DNA of 41,268 nucleotides from Alkalibacterium iburiense. GTDB lineage: Bacteria > Bacillota > Bacilli > Lactobacillales > Carnobacteriaceae_A. The notes under the pieces are model-generated. The model was not told the origin of the DNA and did not search any database. It saw only the letters and a list, made by a program, of their open reading frames with translations. Shown here piece by piece: positions 1-8,987 of the stretch; the stretch's first letter is position 1, and the number at the start of each line of letters is the position of its first letter. Location of the stretch: the NCBI RefSeq assembly GCF_039521845.1, contig NZ_BAAACW010000027.1, forward strand, positions 1-41,268, read 5' to 3'. The translations under genes were made by a program, and so were the position numbers.

Positions 1-117
1 TTTTAAATTTTTCATGATTTAATTATACCATGAGAGGTGCTTTTTTGTCTCTTTTTAGCATTTTCTTTTCAAATAAAAGGAATTATGTTATGGTACTTAA
101 TTTCATCCTGCTATACC

Positions 118-146
118 TAGACATTTGTAAGCGTATTATCTATAAT
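118..146 (+). promoter_or_regulatory. Sigma-A-type promoter of the PTS gene, with a cre-like spacer
   Basis: TAGACA (118-123), a 17-bp spacer and a perfect TATAAT (141-146) lie about 95 bases before the start codon. The spacer holds TTGTAAGCGTATTATC (125-140), which matches the left part of the CcpA cre consensus (TGTAARCG) but lacks the right-hand CA. Catabolite control is therefore possible but unproven. Confidence 0.6.
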
Positions 147-241
147 AGGGTTAACATCCTCTCTATTTTTATTTCAGTTTGAACTTATTTTTTATACTTG
201 AAAATAGAGAAGATGAAATAGAAGAAAAAGGAGAGAAAGAA

Positions 242-1723
242 ATGAAGTATTTACAACGTCTTGGTCGGTCGTTAATGCTCCCTGTTGCGGTCTTACCGGC
301 AGCGGCTGTGTTAATGGGGATTGGTTACTGGATTGACCCGAGTGGATGGGGTGGAGAAAGTGTTATAGCGGCTTTCCTCATCAGTGCGGGGGATTCATTA
401 ATCTCGAACTTAGGTATACTTTTTGCTTTAGGTGTCGCTTTAGGGATGTCCAAAGACAAAAATGGGGCGGCGGCACTCAGCGGGTTAGTGGCTTGGCTTG
501 TAACGACGTCAATGTTAGAACCTGGAACTGTAGCTATGTTACAGGATATCCCAGTAGAAGATGTGGATATGGCGTTTGAGAGTATTGAGACAGCCTTTAC
601 GGGGATTTTAGTCGGACTCATTGCTGCGGCTATCTATAATAAGTTCAGTGGAACGGAACTGCCTCAAGCTCTTGCATTCTTTAGTGGGCGACGCTTACCG
701 CCTATTATTACAGCTGTCGTTTCCCTTTTTGTAGTAGGTGGATTCCTGCTCTTATGGCCACCGATATTTGGAGCTCTTGTCGCTTTCGGAACGTTCATGA
801 GTGAATTAGGTTCTGTTGGTGCAGGGTTATACGGCTTCTTTAACCGATTACTCATACCAACCGGTTTACACCATGCGCTGAATGCTGTATTCTGGTTCGA
901 TTTAATTGGTATTAATGATATTCAAAATTTCTGGGCAGGTACAGGTGAATTAGGCGTAACAGGTATGTATCAAGGGGGATTCTTCCCAGTTATGATGTTT
1001 GGTCTTCCAGCAGGTGGTTTGGCTATGTATCATATGGCTGACTCCGATCAGAAGAAACGAGTCGGTTCACTCATGTTAGCGGCTGGATTTGCTTCATTCT
1101 TTACAGGAGTAACTGAACCATTAGAGTTTGCCTTTATGTTTGCGGCACCTCTTCTGTATGTGCTACATGCGTTATTTACCGGATTGTCCTTATTCATTGC
1201 AGCATTCTTCGGATGGACAGCTGGTTTCGGATTCAGTGCCGGCTTCGTTGATGGTTTCTTAAGTTTCAACTTACCTCTCGCGAACCAGCCGTATATGCTG
1301 ATTATTCAAGGACTGGTTTTTGCCGTTATTTATTACTTTGGCTTTAGATGGGCCATTCAGAAATTCAATCTGAAAACGCCAGGTAGAGGAGAAGAAGTGG
1401 ACTTGGATGACGGCGGATCGACAGCGACTGCCACAGCACCGGGTGCTCCTACAGCGAACGTGGCAGACCATTCTTCTGAAAGTGAACACCAAAGAAAAGC
1501 ACGTATCATACTAGATGGCTTAGGTGGAAAAGAAAATATAGCCAGTATGACTTACTGTGCGACACGATTGCGTTTGGAAATGAATGACATGGATAGAGTC
1601 AATGAAGCGCGCATCAAAGAAGCCAATGTTCCAGGTGTGAGAAAAGCCGGTAAGAATAATGTACAGGTGATTGTAGGAACAGAAGTGGAATTTGTTGCTA
1701 ATGAAATTGAAAAGCTCGATTAA
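242..1723 (+). CDS. PTS sugar transporter subunit EIICB (glucose/maltose/GlcNAc superfamily)
   Basis: This 493-residue membrane permease takes up and phosphorylates a sugar. Residues 1 to about 385 are the hydrophobic EIIC domain of the glucose superfamily, with the typical GLHHALNAVFWF and TGVTEPLEFAFMFAAP segments. A Ser/Thr/Ala-rich linker of about 35 residues leads to a C-terminal EIIB domain. The phosphorylatable cysteine is C439, in the motif YCATRLRLEM. There is no EIIA domain, so a separate EIIA such as a glucose-type Crr protein must serve it. The ATG at 242 follows AAAGGAGAG at good spacing; an in-frame TTG at 179 has no ribosome binding site. The gene stands alone behind its own promoter with a cre-like spacer. 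The substrate cannot be read from the sequence: glucose, maltose and N-acetylglucosamine permeases share this architecture. Confidence 0.88.
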   Translation: MKYLQRLGRSLMLPVAVLPAAAVLMGIGYWIDPSGWGGESVIAAFLISAGDSLISNLGILFALGVALGMSKDKNGAAALSGLVAWLVTTSMLEPGTVAMLQDIPVEDVDMAFESIETAFTGILVGLIAAAIYNKFSGTELPQALAFFSGRRLPPIITAVVSLFVVGGFLLLWPPIFGALVAFGTFMSELGSVGAGLYGFFNRLLIPTGLHHALNAVFWFDLIGINDIQNFWAGTGELGVTGMYQGGFFPVMMFGLPAGGLAMYHMADSDQKKRVGSLMLAAGFASFFTGVTEPLEFAFMFAAPLLYVLHALFTGLSLFIAAFFGWTAGFGFSAGFVDGFLSFNLPLANQPYMLIIQGLVFAVIYYFGFRWAIQKFNLKTPGRGEEVDLDDGGSTATATAPGAPTANVADHSSESEHQRKARIILDGLGGKENIASMTYCATRLRLEMNDMDRVNEARIKEANVPGVRKAGKNNVQVIVGTEVEFVANEIEKLD

Positions 1724-1725
1724 TA

Positions 1726-1754
1726 TTGCACCCACCCCCTCTATTTGGTAGAAT
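1726..1754 (+). promoter_or_regulatory. Promoter of the leuS T-box leader
   Basis: TTGCAC (1726-1731), exactly 17 bases, then TAGAAT (1749-1754). It lies immediately after the PTS stop codon and just before the T-box leader, so the transcript should begin near 1761. Confidence 0.65.
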
Positions 1755-1761
1755 AGGTTAA

Positions 1762-2006
1762 GATATTAAACCATGAACAGGAGTAGTAAGTCGGTTTTTC
1801 CTATTAGAGAGTGTATGGGTGGTGAAAATACACAGGAAGCTCACTGAACTCGCCTGGTCGTTACTTTAGGGAAATGAGAGTACCTAAAGTCGTTTCTCCG
1901 CGTTAAGGAGCTGAGGTTGCTTGATTCGTCAAGCAATAAATGTAGGTGGTACCGCGATTTCACGCCCTACGGACAACGGATTATACTGTTGTCCGTAGGG
2001 TTTTTT
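1762..2006 (+). promoter_or_regulatory. T-box riboswitch (leucine specific) upstream of leuS
   Basis: The leader carries the T-box sequence AGGTGGTACCGCG at 1944-1956, whose TGGT would pair with the ACCA end of uncharged tRNA-Leu (discriminator base A). A CTC leucine codon at 1849-1851, in the context GAACTCGCC, is the likely specifier. The leader ends in a strong terminator (1965-2006). Uncharged tRNA-Leu should stabilise the antiterminator and allow transcription into leuS. The T-box and terminator are seen directly; the specifier choice is inferred from codon and context. Confidence 0.93.
1965..2006 (+). terminator. T-box-controlled attenuator of leuS
   Basis: A 13-bp stem, CCCTACGGACAAC (1965-1977) with GTTGTCCGTAGGG (1988-2000), is followed by six T. 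The 5' arm lies just after the T-box motif, as expected for the competing terminator. Confidence 0.92.
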
Positions 2007-2077
2007 AGTTCCCTGCATTCATGGATACTCAACCCATCAATAAAAAGTATGAACCAAATAAACAAGGAGAGAAAAAA

Positions 2078-4495
2078 ATGTCTTTTAATCATCTATCAGT
2101 AGAGAAAAAATGGCAGCAGTATTGGGATGAACATAAAACATTCCAAACAACAGAAGACGAAGAAAAAGAAAACTTTTATGCGCTGGATATGTTTCCTTAC
2201 CCGTCTGGACAAGGGCTCCACGTTGGACACCCGGAAGGTTATACAGCGACCGATATCATTTCTCGTATGAAACGGGCACAAGGGTATAACGTCCTGCATC
2301 CAATGGGCTGGGATGCTTTCGGTCTTCCAGCAGAACAGTATGCTTTGGATACTGGAAACGACCCGGCAGAGTTTACAGAAAAAAATATTCAGACCTTTAA
2401 ACGTCAAATCAAATCCCTTGGCTTCAGTTACGACTGGGACAGAGAAATAAATACCACCGATCCCGATTACTACAAATGGACCCAGTGGATTTTCACTAAA
2501 CTTTATGAAAAAGGCTTGGCTTATGAAGCAGAAGTACCGGTTAACTGGTGTCCCGCATTGGGTACCGTATTGGCCAATGAAGAAGTCATAGACGGAAAAT
2601 CCGAACGCGGCGGTCATCCAGTCTACCGTAAACCGATGAAACAGTGGATGCTGAAAATTACAGCCTACGCGGATAGACTACTCGATGACCTTGAAGAACT
2701 GGACTGGCCAGAACACATCAAAGATATGCAAAGAAACTGGATCGGGAAATCTGAAGGAGCTGAAATCACGTTTGACATAAAAGGTACAGATCAAACCTTT
2801 ACAGCCTTCACGACCAGACCCGATACTCTGTTCGGTGCAACCTATGCTGTTCTAGCCCCAGAATCGGACTTGGTAGATGCCATCACAACAGCGGACCAAA
2901 AAGAAGCCGTCGATACCTACCGTGATGAAGCCGGTAAAAAATCGGATTTGGAAAGAACCGACTTGAATAAAGATAAAACCGGAGTCTTTACTGGTGCTTA
3001 TGCGATTAACCCAGTGACACAAGAAGAGATGCCAATATGGATAGCTGATTACGTGCTGGCATCATATGGGACCGGAGCCATTATGGCTGTACCGGCACAT
3101 GACCAGCGGGACTTTGAATTTGCTCAAAAGTATGGTCTGGAGATTCGACCAGTTATTGAAGGAACCGACCCTGAAAAAGAAGCGTATACAGGTGACGGCA
3201 AACACATTAATTCAGACTTTATCAATGGCTTGGAGATTGAAGAAGCTAGTCAAAAAGTAGTGGCTTATCTGGAAGAAAAAGAAATCGGAGAAGAAAAGAC
3301 CACTTACCGTCTAAGAGACTGGCTGTTTGCTCGTCAGCGGTACTGGGGCGAACCTATTCCTGTGATTCATTGGGAAGACGGAACAACGACAACGGTTCCT
3401 GAAGAAGACCTTCCTGTCATCTTGCCTAAAACCGATGAAATCAAACCATCCGGTACAGGAGAATCGCCACTTGCTGTGATTCACGACTGGGTGAATGTTG
3501 TAGATGAAAAAACAGGCATGAAAGGAAAACGAGACACAAACACGATGCCTCAATGGGCAGGCAGTTCATGGTATTTCTTGAGATTTATCGATCCCAAGAA
3601 CCCGGATCAATTGGCTGATCCTGAAAAAATGAAAAAATGGCTGCCTGTGGACTTGTATATTGGAGGAGCAGAACATGCGGTGCTTCACTTGCTGTATGCT
3701 CGTTTCTGGCATAAATTCCTGTACGACCTAGGCATTGTCCCAATGAAAGAACCTTTCCAGAAATTGTATAACCAAGGAATGATATTGGGAGAAAACAATG
3801 AAAAAATGTCTAAATCCAAAGGGAATGTGGTTAACCCGGATGATGTCGTTAAGGAATACGGCGCAGATACTTTGAGGCTGTACGAGATGTTTATGGGCCC
3901 TCTAGACGCCGCCATTGCCTGGAGTGAAGATGGTCTAGAAGGATCACGTAAATTCTTGGATCGCGTCTGGAGACTCTTTATTGATGAAGAAGACAAAGTA
4001 AGAGACCGTGTGACCACTTATAATGACAAATCTCTTGAAGTGGTTTACCACCAGACAGTCAAAAAAGTAACAGAAGATTATGAAAACCTGCACTTCAATA
4101 CAGCCATATCTCAATTGATGGTCTTTGTGAATGCGGCATACAAAGCAGAAGGCCTGCCACTAGAATATGTCAAAGGCTTCTTGACTCTGCTGGCACCAAT
4201 TGCGCCTCACGTGGGAGAAGAATTGTGGGCAAAAGTGACTCAGTCCAATGAGAGTATTGCTTATCAGCCTTGGCCGGTGTATGATGAAAGCAAATTAGTT
4301 GAAGATGAAGTAGAAGTGGTCTTCCAGATTAACGGAAAAGTCCGTGCGAAAGCCACAGCGTCCAAATCGATTTCTAAAGAAGACTTACAGGAAATGGCTA
4401 TGAGTGATGACCGTATTCAAGAATACTTGGAAGGGAAAACGGTACGTAAAGTCATCGTGGTTCCGGGTAAACTGGTCAATATAGTCGCCAATTAA
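2078..4495 (+). CDS. leuS: Leucyl-tRNA synthetase
   Basis: This 805-residue cytoplasmic class I synthetase charges tRNA-Leu with leucine. The HIGH-type motif is HVGH at residues 48-51, preceded by FPYPSGQGL. The KMSKS motif is intact at 576-580. Between them lies the CP1 editing domain, with TTRPDTLFGATY and the conserved GTGAIMAVPAHDQRD stretch. The C terminus (FQINGKVRAK) is the usual tail domain. The length is normal for bacterial LeuRS. The ATG at 2078 sits behind AAGGAGAGA; an in-frame start at 2021 lies between the attenuator and this site and is not supported. Expression is controlled by the leucine T-box leader directly upstream. A terminator follows, so the gene is probably monocistronic. 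Confidence 0.98.
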   Translation: MSFNHLSVEKKWQQYWDEHKTFQTTEDEEKENFYALDMFPYPSGQGLHVGHPEGYTATDIISRMKRAQGYNVLHPMGWDAFGLPAEQYALDTGNDPAEFTEKNIQTFKRQIKSLGFSYDWDREINTTDPDYYKWTQWIFTKLYEKGLAYEAEVPVNWCPALGTVLANEEVIDGKSERGGHPVYRKPMKQWMLKITAYADRLLDDLEELDWPEHIKDMQRNWIGKSEGAEITFDIKGTDQTFTAFTTRPDTLFGATYAVLAPESDLVDAITTADQKEAVDTYRDEAGKKSDLERTDLNKDKTGVFTGAYAINPVTQEEMPIWIADYVLASYGTGAIMAVPAHDQRDFEFAQKYGLEIRPVIEGTDPEKEAYTGDGKHINSDFINGLEIEEASQKVVAYLEEKEIGEEKTTYRLRDWLFARQRYWGEPIPVIHWEDGTTTTVPEEDLPVILPKTDEIKPSGTGESPLAVIHDWVNVVDEKTGMKGKRDTNTMPQWAGSSWYFLRFIDPKNPDQLADPEKMKKWLPVDLYIGGAEHAVLHLLYARFWHKFLYDLGIVPMKEPFQKLYNQGMILGENNEKMSKSKGNVVNPDDVVKEYGADTLRLYEMFMGPLDAAIAWSEDGLEGSRKFLDRVWRLFIDEEDKVRDRVTTYNDKSLEVVYHQTVKKVTEDYENLHFNTAISQLMVFVNAAYKAEGLPLEYVKGFLTLLAPIAPHVGEELWAKVTQSNESIAYQPWPVYDESKLVEDEVEVVFQINGKVRAKATASKSISKEDLQEMAMSDDRIQEYLEGKTVRKVIVVPGKLVNIVAN

Positions 4496-4499
4496 AAAA

Positions 4500-4537
4500 A
4501 GAATCAGGGGGAGGCAGCTGTCCTCCCTGTTCTTTTA
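4500..4537 (+). terminator. Rho-independent terminator after leuS
   Basis: GGGGGAGG, the loop CAGCTGT, then CCTCCCTG, extended by GAATCA/TGTTC pairing and followed by a T-rich stretch (TTCTTTT). Confidence 0.75.
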
Positions 4538-4562
4538 CATATACATAAAGTGAGGCAAAACT

Positions 4563-6326
4563 ATGCAAAAGCAAGAAGAGTTAAAAACTCCGACAAAACA
4601 AGATTTAAAGCGTTTTAGTCAACTGATATGGTCAACAAATATCTCTAAAGGACTCATCGCCATCGGCCTTGGAGGAAGTATGCTGACAACAATCACGCAA
4701 CTTCTCATTCCCTTAGCGACTCAACAGTTTATTGATGGCATTGAATTTGATTTCTTCACCCCATGGATGATTGCGGCTATCTTAGGAATATTTATAGCTC
4801 AAGTTGTATTCAACGGTTTCTCTAATTATGTGTTACATAAAATAGGGCAAAGAGTGGTAGCGGGACTTAGAGAGTTTTTATGGAATAAAATCATCAAACT
4901 CCCTGTGTCTTATTTTGACCAGCATGCGTCGGGCGAAATCGTCAGTCGTATTACGAATGACACTACCATTGTTCAAAACCTGATTTCGTCCTTTTTCCCG
5001 CAATTCGTCAATGGGGTTCTCTCGTTAATCGGAATCTTTTTCATTTTAGTCATTATGGATTGGCAAATGACACTCGTCATGTTGACGGCTGTTCCGCTTG
5101 CTTTAATACTCACTCGTCCATTAGGCAGAAAAATGGCTGGGGTATCAAGAGAGATGCAGGACAAAACAGCGCATTTTTCCGGAAGTATCCAGCAGACCAT
5201 TGCTGAAATCAGACTGATGAAATCCTCCACGGCAGAAGCCTATGAGAAAGAAAAAGGCGAAGGAGATATTTCCGAACTCTATCAGATTGGGTTGAAGGAA
5301 GGAAAATACTTAGCCATTATCGGGCCTTTGATGTATGCCTTAATGATGGGTGTCATGGTCTTTGTCATTGGATACGGGGGAGTACGTGTAGCTCAAGGTT
5401 TAATGACGACGGGTCAGTTGGTTGCCTTTCTACTGTATCTGTTCCAAGTCATTTTCCCTATCACGACTTTCATGAATTTCTTTATGCAGCTTCAAAAAGC
5501 AGCCGGTGCCACAGAGCGAATCACGACTATTTTAGATGAAGCGGAAGAAAATAAAGATGGTGGGATTGATAAAGCAATCGACAACCTCCCTGTGACCTTT
5601 GACAAGGTGAGTTTTTCTTATGAGCCCAATAAAGAAGTCATTCAATCGGTCTCCTTTCAAACGGAACCCGGTGAAAAAATTGCCTTTGCCGGACCAAGCG
5701 GGGGAGGCAAAACAACTTTGTTTGCTTTACTGGAGCGCTACTACACGCCAGACAGCGGGCAGATTTTAGTAGGTGATACACCTATAGAAGACATTAACTT
5801 ACAATCTTGGCGCAGTCAGATAGGCTACGTGTCGCAGGAGAATGCTATGATGTCCGGAACCATTCGCGACAATCTACTGTACGGATTACCCCGACCTGAT
5901 GAGTTATCGGAAGAGCGCTTATGGGAAGTACTGGAGATGGCTTATGCCAGAGAATTTATCGAACAGTTCCCGGATCAGCTGGAAGAAGTCATCGGTGAAC
6001 GCGGGATCAAATTATCAGGGGGACAGCGACAGCGCATCAATATTGCCCGAGCCTTTTTAAGAGATCCGAAAATTCTCATGATGGATGAAGCGACAGCGAG
6101 TCTGGATAGTCAATCTGAAAAAATGGTGTCACAAGCCTTAAATAAATTGATGGCTGGACGTACGACCTTCGTCATTGCTCACCGGTTAAGTACGATACTC
6201 GATGCGGATAAAATACTCTTTATAGAAAACGGTCAGTTAACAGGGGTTGGAAAACATGTGGAACTCATTGAATCACATGACTTATATCGCTTGTTTGCGA
6301 GCCAGCAGTTATCTCAGGAAAACTAA
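4563..6326 (+). CDS. ABC transporter half-exporter, permease plus ATPase (BmrA/LmrA type)
   Basis: This 587-residue protein joins a type I exporter membrane domain of six helices (residues about 25-320) to a nucleotide-binding domain. The Walker A motif is GPSGGGKTT (377-385), the signature is LSGGQRQR (from 484), the Walker B motif is ILMMDEAT (D508, E509), and an H-loop AHRLST follows. The length matches homodimeric multidrug exporters such as B. subtilis BmrA. Only one such gene is present, so it probably acts as a homodimer. Export of drugs or lipids is inferred from the family and the true substrate is unknown. The ATG at 4563 has a modest site (GTGAGG). Terminators lie on both sides, so it is a single-gene unit. 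Confidence 0.88.
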   Translation: MQKQEELKTPTKQDLKRFSQLIWSTNISKGLIAIGLGGSMLTTITQLLIPLATQQFIDGIEFDFFTPWMIAAILGIFIAQVVFNGFSNYVLHKIGQRVVAGLREFLWNKIIKLPVSYFDQHASGEIVSRITNDTTIVQNLISSFFPQFVNGVLSLIGIFFILVIMDWQMTLVMLTAVPLALILTRPLGRKMAGVSREMQDKTAHFSGSIQQTIAEIRLMKSSTAEAYEKEKGEGDISELYQIGLKEGKYLAIIGPLMYALMMGVMVFVIGYGGVRVAQGLMTTGQLVAFLLYLFQVIFPITTFMNFFMQLQKAAGATERITTILDEAEENKDGGIDKAIDNLPVTFDKVSFSYEPNKEVIQSVSFQTEPGEKIAFAGPSGGGKTTLFALLERYYTPDSGQILVGDTPIEDINLQSWRSQIGYVSQENAMMSGTIRDNLLYGLPRPDELSEERLWEVLEMAYAREFIEQFPDQLEEVIGERGIKLSGGQRQRINIARAFLRDPKILMMDEATASLDSQSEKMVSQALNKLMAGRTTFVIAHRLSTILDADKILFIENGQLTGVGKHVELIESHDLYRLFASQQLSQEN

Positions 6327-6401
6327 AAGAGAACGATTCATGAATCTTTCTTTAAACGATTGCACCTCAGAAGATAAAACAGTAAAATAAGGATTAGCCT
6401 A

Positions 6402-6426
6402 AAGGAGCTTTCGGGCTCCTTTTTTG
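6402..6426 (+). terminator. Terminator after the ABC exporter
   Basis: GGAGC, the loop TTTCG, then GGCTCC followed by six T. Confidence 0.85.
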
Positions 6427-6533
6427 ATATGCAAAAAATTAGAAACTCTTAAACTTTATAAGATAGTATAATAGAGACCTTTTCGTTCGAAATGAAAAAC
6501 GAAAAGAACGTTTTGAAAGAAGGTTCTTATGGA

Positions 6534-8198
6534 ATGAATAATGAAACGGTAACGAAAAACGTAAGCAAGGAATTGTCTGACGATAGTAAAATGGTCAGTG
6601 GAGCAGCTTGGATGACGGCCGGAAGTATGATTTCCCGTATTCTCGGAGCCCTTTATATCATCCCCTGGTTCCAGTGGATGGGGGGACAAGGTCCGGGTGA
6701 TGCGGCCAACGCCCTTTATCAAATGGGGTATACTCCTTATGCCTTTTTCCTTGCCTTAGCTACAGCCGGCGTCCCATCGGCTATATCTAAGAAAGTCAGT
6801 CAGTACAACGCCTTGGGGGAATACGAAATTTCCAAAGGGATTTATAAGCAGGGACTCAAAATCATGGCCTTGACCGGCTTAGTATCAGCTGTGCTGATGT
6901 ATGTTCTAGCCCCATTAATGGCAGAATCGAGTCCATCGGCTAGTGCCAGCGATGCAGTTATTGTGATACGCTCACTCACACCAGCCCTGCTGATTATCCC
7001 TATACAAAGTGTGACAAGAGGGTTTTTACAAGGACACAACACCATGAAGCCCTCAGCGATATCGCAAATTATCGAACAAATCGCTCGCATTATCTTTTTG
7101 CTATCCGCTGTGTACGTGATTAGACAAGTGATGGGAGGAGAAGTGGTCACCGCCGTTGCCTTCTCGACTTTTGCGGCTTTTGTCGGAGCTGTTTTTGCCC
7201 TGGGGTATTTAGGCTATCAAATGAAAAGCATGACAACGGCTTTGAATGTAGGGGAAGAAGAGAGTGCCGGAAAAATATCGGTGTCTCCCAATCAGCTCAT
7301 CATTGAAATAATTAAAACGTCTATTCCGTTTATTATTATTTCAACAGGCATTATCATTTTCCAAATTGTGGATCAAAACACTTATGGCCCGCTCATGTCT
7401 TTCTTCTCCGATATGGATGAAGAAATGATTCAGATTACTTACGGGATTACGCAAGCCAATGCGCATAAACTGATTATGGTTCTGACTTCATTTGGAACAG
7501 CCCTATCGATTGCTTCTGTTCCACTCATTAGTAAGCTTGTGGCTCAGAAGAACTTTGCACAAGTCAGAAGACAGTTTTCAAAAGGATTTCAGTTGCTTCT
7601 GTTTGCCATGTTTCCGGCAGCAATCGGCATGGCCGTTGTAGCCGAGCCTCTTTATACGGTTTTTTATGAACACAGTGAACTCGGCACCAGCATTACTCAG
7701 CTGTATGCCATCATGAGTATCTTCGTGGCTGCTTATGCCGTATTAGGCAATATGCTGCAAGCGGCGAGTTTAACGCGACCAGCCATTAAAGCCCTTGTCG
7801 CGGGACTCATTGTTAAACTGATTACGCAAGTTGTATTCGTCGCCTTAACCGGGCCATACGGCATGCTTTATTCTGGAATTGCTGGTTTTGCCGTCACCTG
7901 TGCCATGATGATGAAAATCATGCACAAAGAAATACAATTCAATGGCACGCTACTGTTCAGACGTTCCTTATTAATTGTTATTCTTTCATTCATAATGGGT
8001 GTGGTCACCTATCTGGTCAAATGGGGTCTAGGCTTCTTTATCAGCTACGAAAGTGCGAGTCAATCTCTCTTTGGGATGGCCATTATTGTAGGCGTCGGTA
8101 TTGTAGTCTATGGGTACCTGGCTCTTAGAACAAAATTGGCCGATCGTTTAATCGGAGCACAGGCCACAAAAGTCAGACAGAAACTGAGAATCAAGTAA
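6534..8198 (+). CDS. murJ: MOP-superfamily flippase, probable lipid II flippase MurJ (YtgP/SpoVB-like)
   Basis: This polytopic membrane protein of 554 residues has about 14 hydrophobic segments in the polysaccharide biosynthesis/MurJ-like fold. Early in the sequence, ASWMTAGSMISRILGALY-like residues and the stretch ATAGVPSAISKKVSQYNALGE are typical of YtgP/SpoVB proteins. The likely role is moving lipid II across the membrane for cell-wall synthesis. The next gene, an RsuA-type pseudouridine synthase, follows 15 bases later; this pairing is common in Lactobacillales and Bacillus and supports the YtgP assignment. The start at 6534 is chosen because AAAGAAGG precedes it; an in-frame ATG at 6492 has no site. 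A Wzx-type exporter for another polysaccharide is the alternative, but no glycosyltransferases are nearby. Confidence 0.72.
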   Translation: MNNETVTKNVSKELSDDSKMVSGAAWMTAGSMISRILGALYIIPWFQWMGGQGPGDAANALYQMGYTPYAFFLALATAGVPSAISKKVSQYNALGEYEISKGIYKQGLKIMALTGLVSAVLMYVLAPLMAESSPSASASDAVIVIRSLTPALLIIPIQSVTRGFLQGHNTMKPSAISQIIEQIARIIFLLSAVYVIRQVMGGEVVTAVAFSTFAAFVGAVFALGYLGYQMKSMTTALNVGEEESAGKISVSPNQLIIEIIKTSIPFIIISTGIIIFQIVDQNTYGPLMSFFSDMDEEMIQITYGITQANAHKLIMVLTSFGTALSIASVPLISKLVAQKNFAQVRRQFSKGFQLLLFAMFPAAIGMAVVAEPLYTVFYEHSELGTSITQLYAIMSIFVAAYAVLGNMLQAASLTRPAIKALVAGLIVKLITQVVFVALTGPYGMLYSGIAGFAVTCAMMMKIMHKEIQFNGTLLFRRSLLIVILSFIMGVVTYLVKWGLGFFISYESASQSLFGMAIIVGVGIVVYGYLALRTKLADRLIGAQATKVRQKLRIK

Positions 8199-8213
8199 AG
8201 GAAGGGAGACACT

Positions 8214-8933
8214 ATGCGACTAGACAAACTCTTAGCCCACAGTGGCTTAGGTACTAGAAAAGAAGTAAAGAAATTACTCAAAACGAAAATAGTAGAAGTG
8301 AATGAGGAAGTCGTCACCGACCCTAAAGTGCATGTCGACCCAGAACTAGATACGATAACCGTTGGTGGAGAACCCATTGAGTATCAGGAGTTTGTTTACT
8401 TTATGTTAAATAAACCCCAAGGGGTCATTAGTGCAACCGAAGATGTGATGCATGAAACGGTCCTTGATTTATTAGAGCTGCAAGACAGTTTACAGGACCC
8501 TCATCCGGTGGGACGCTTAGATATTGATACAGAAGGCTTGCTCGTTTTAACTAATGATGGAAAACTAACGCACCAATTATTGTCGCCTAAAAAAGAAGTG
8601 CCCAAAACCTATGAGGCTGAAATTGCAGGAATCATGACATCAGAAGACATCGAGGCTTTTTTAAAAGGTGTGACACTGGACGATGGGTATGAAACCTTGC
8701 CGGCTCAACTGGTGTTAAAAGAAGTGAACGAAGACGAACAGTCTTCCAAAGTTGAGATTACAATCCACGAAGGAAAGTTTCACCAAGTCAAACGCATGGT
8801 AGAAGCGGTTGGAAAAGAAGTCACGTATTTGAAACGTCTCTCAATGGGTCCTCTGACATTGGATCCGAACCTGGAACTGGGGTCTTACCGAGAATTGACG
8901 AAAGAAGAAATCGCCTTACTCAAACAGGCCTAA
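8214..8933 (+). CDS. 16S rRNA pseudouridine synthase, RsuA/RluB family
   Basis: This 239-residue enzyme isomerises a uridine in rRNA. The N-terminal S4 RNA-binding domain spans residues 1 to about 55 (MRLDKLLAHSGLGTRKEV). The catalytic domain follows, with the family motif GRLDIDTEGLLVLTNDG; D103 is the expected catalytic aspartate. FHQVKRMVEAVGKEV near residues 190-205 is also typical. The ribosome binding site AAGGAAGGGAG sits just after the murJ stop, so the two genes are co-transcribed. Length and sequence fit the small-subunit RsuA branch, and the modified position (U516-like) is inferred from family membership. A strong terminator follows. Confidence 0.9.
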   Translation: MRLDKLLAHSGLGTRKEVKKLLKTKIVEVNEEVVTDPKVHVDPELDTITVGGEPIEYQEFVYFMLNKPQGVISATEDVMHETVLDLLELQDSLQDPHPVGRLDIDTEGLLVLTNDGKLTHQLLSPKKEVPKTYEAEIAGIMTSEDIEAFLKGVTLDDGYETLPAQLVLKEVNEDEQSSKVEITIHEGKFHQVKRMVEAVGKEVTYLKRLSMGPLTLDPNLELGSYRELTKEEIALLKQA

Positions 8934-8934
8934 T

Positions 8935-8970
8935 AAAAGCTCCTTATCGCAAACCGATAAGGAGCTTTTT
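8935..8970. terminator. Bidirectional terminator between convergent genes
   Basis: AAAGCTCCTTATCG, the loop CAAAC, then CGATAAGGAGCTTTTT. Having A and T runs on both sides, it can serve the plus-strand murJ-rsuA unit and the minus-strand reductase. Confidence 0.92.
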
Positions 8971-8987
8971 GAGTAGAACCATATGCA

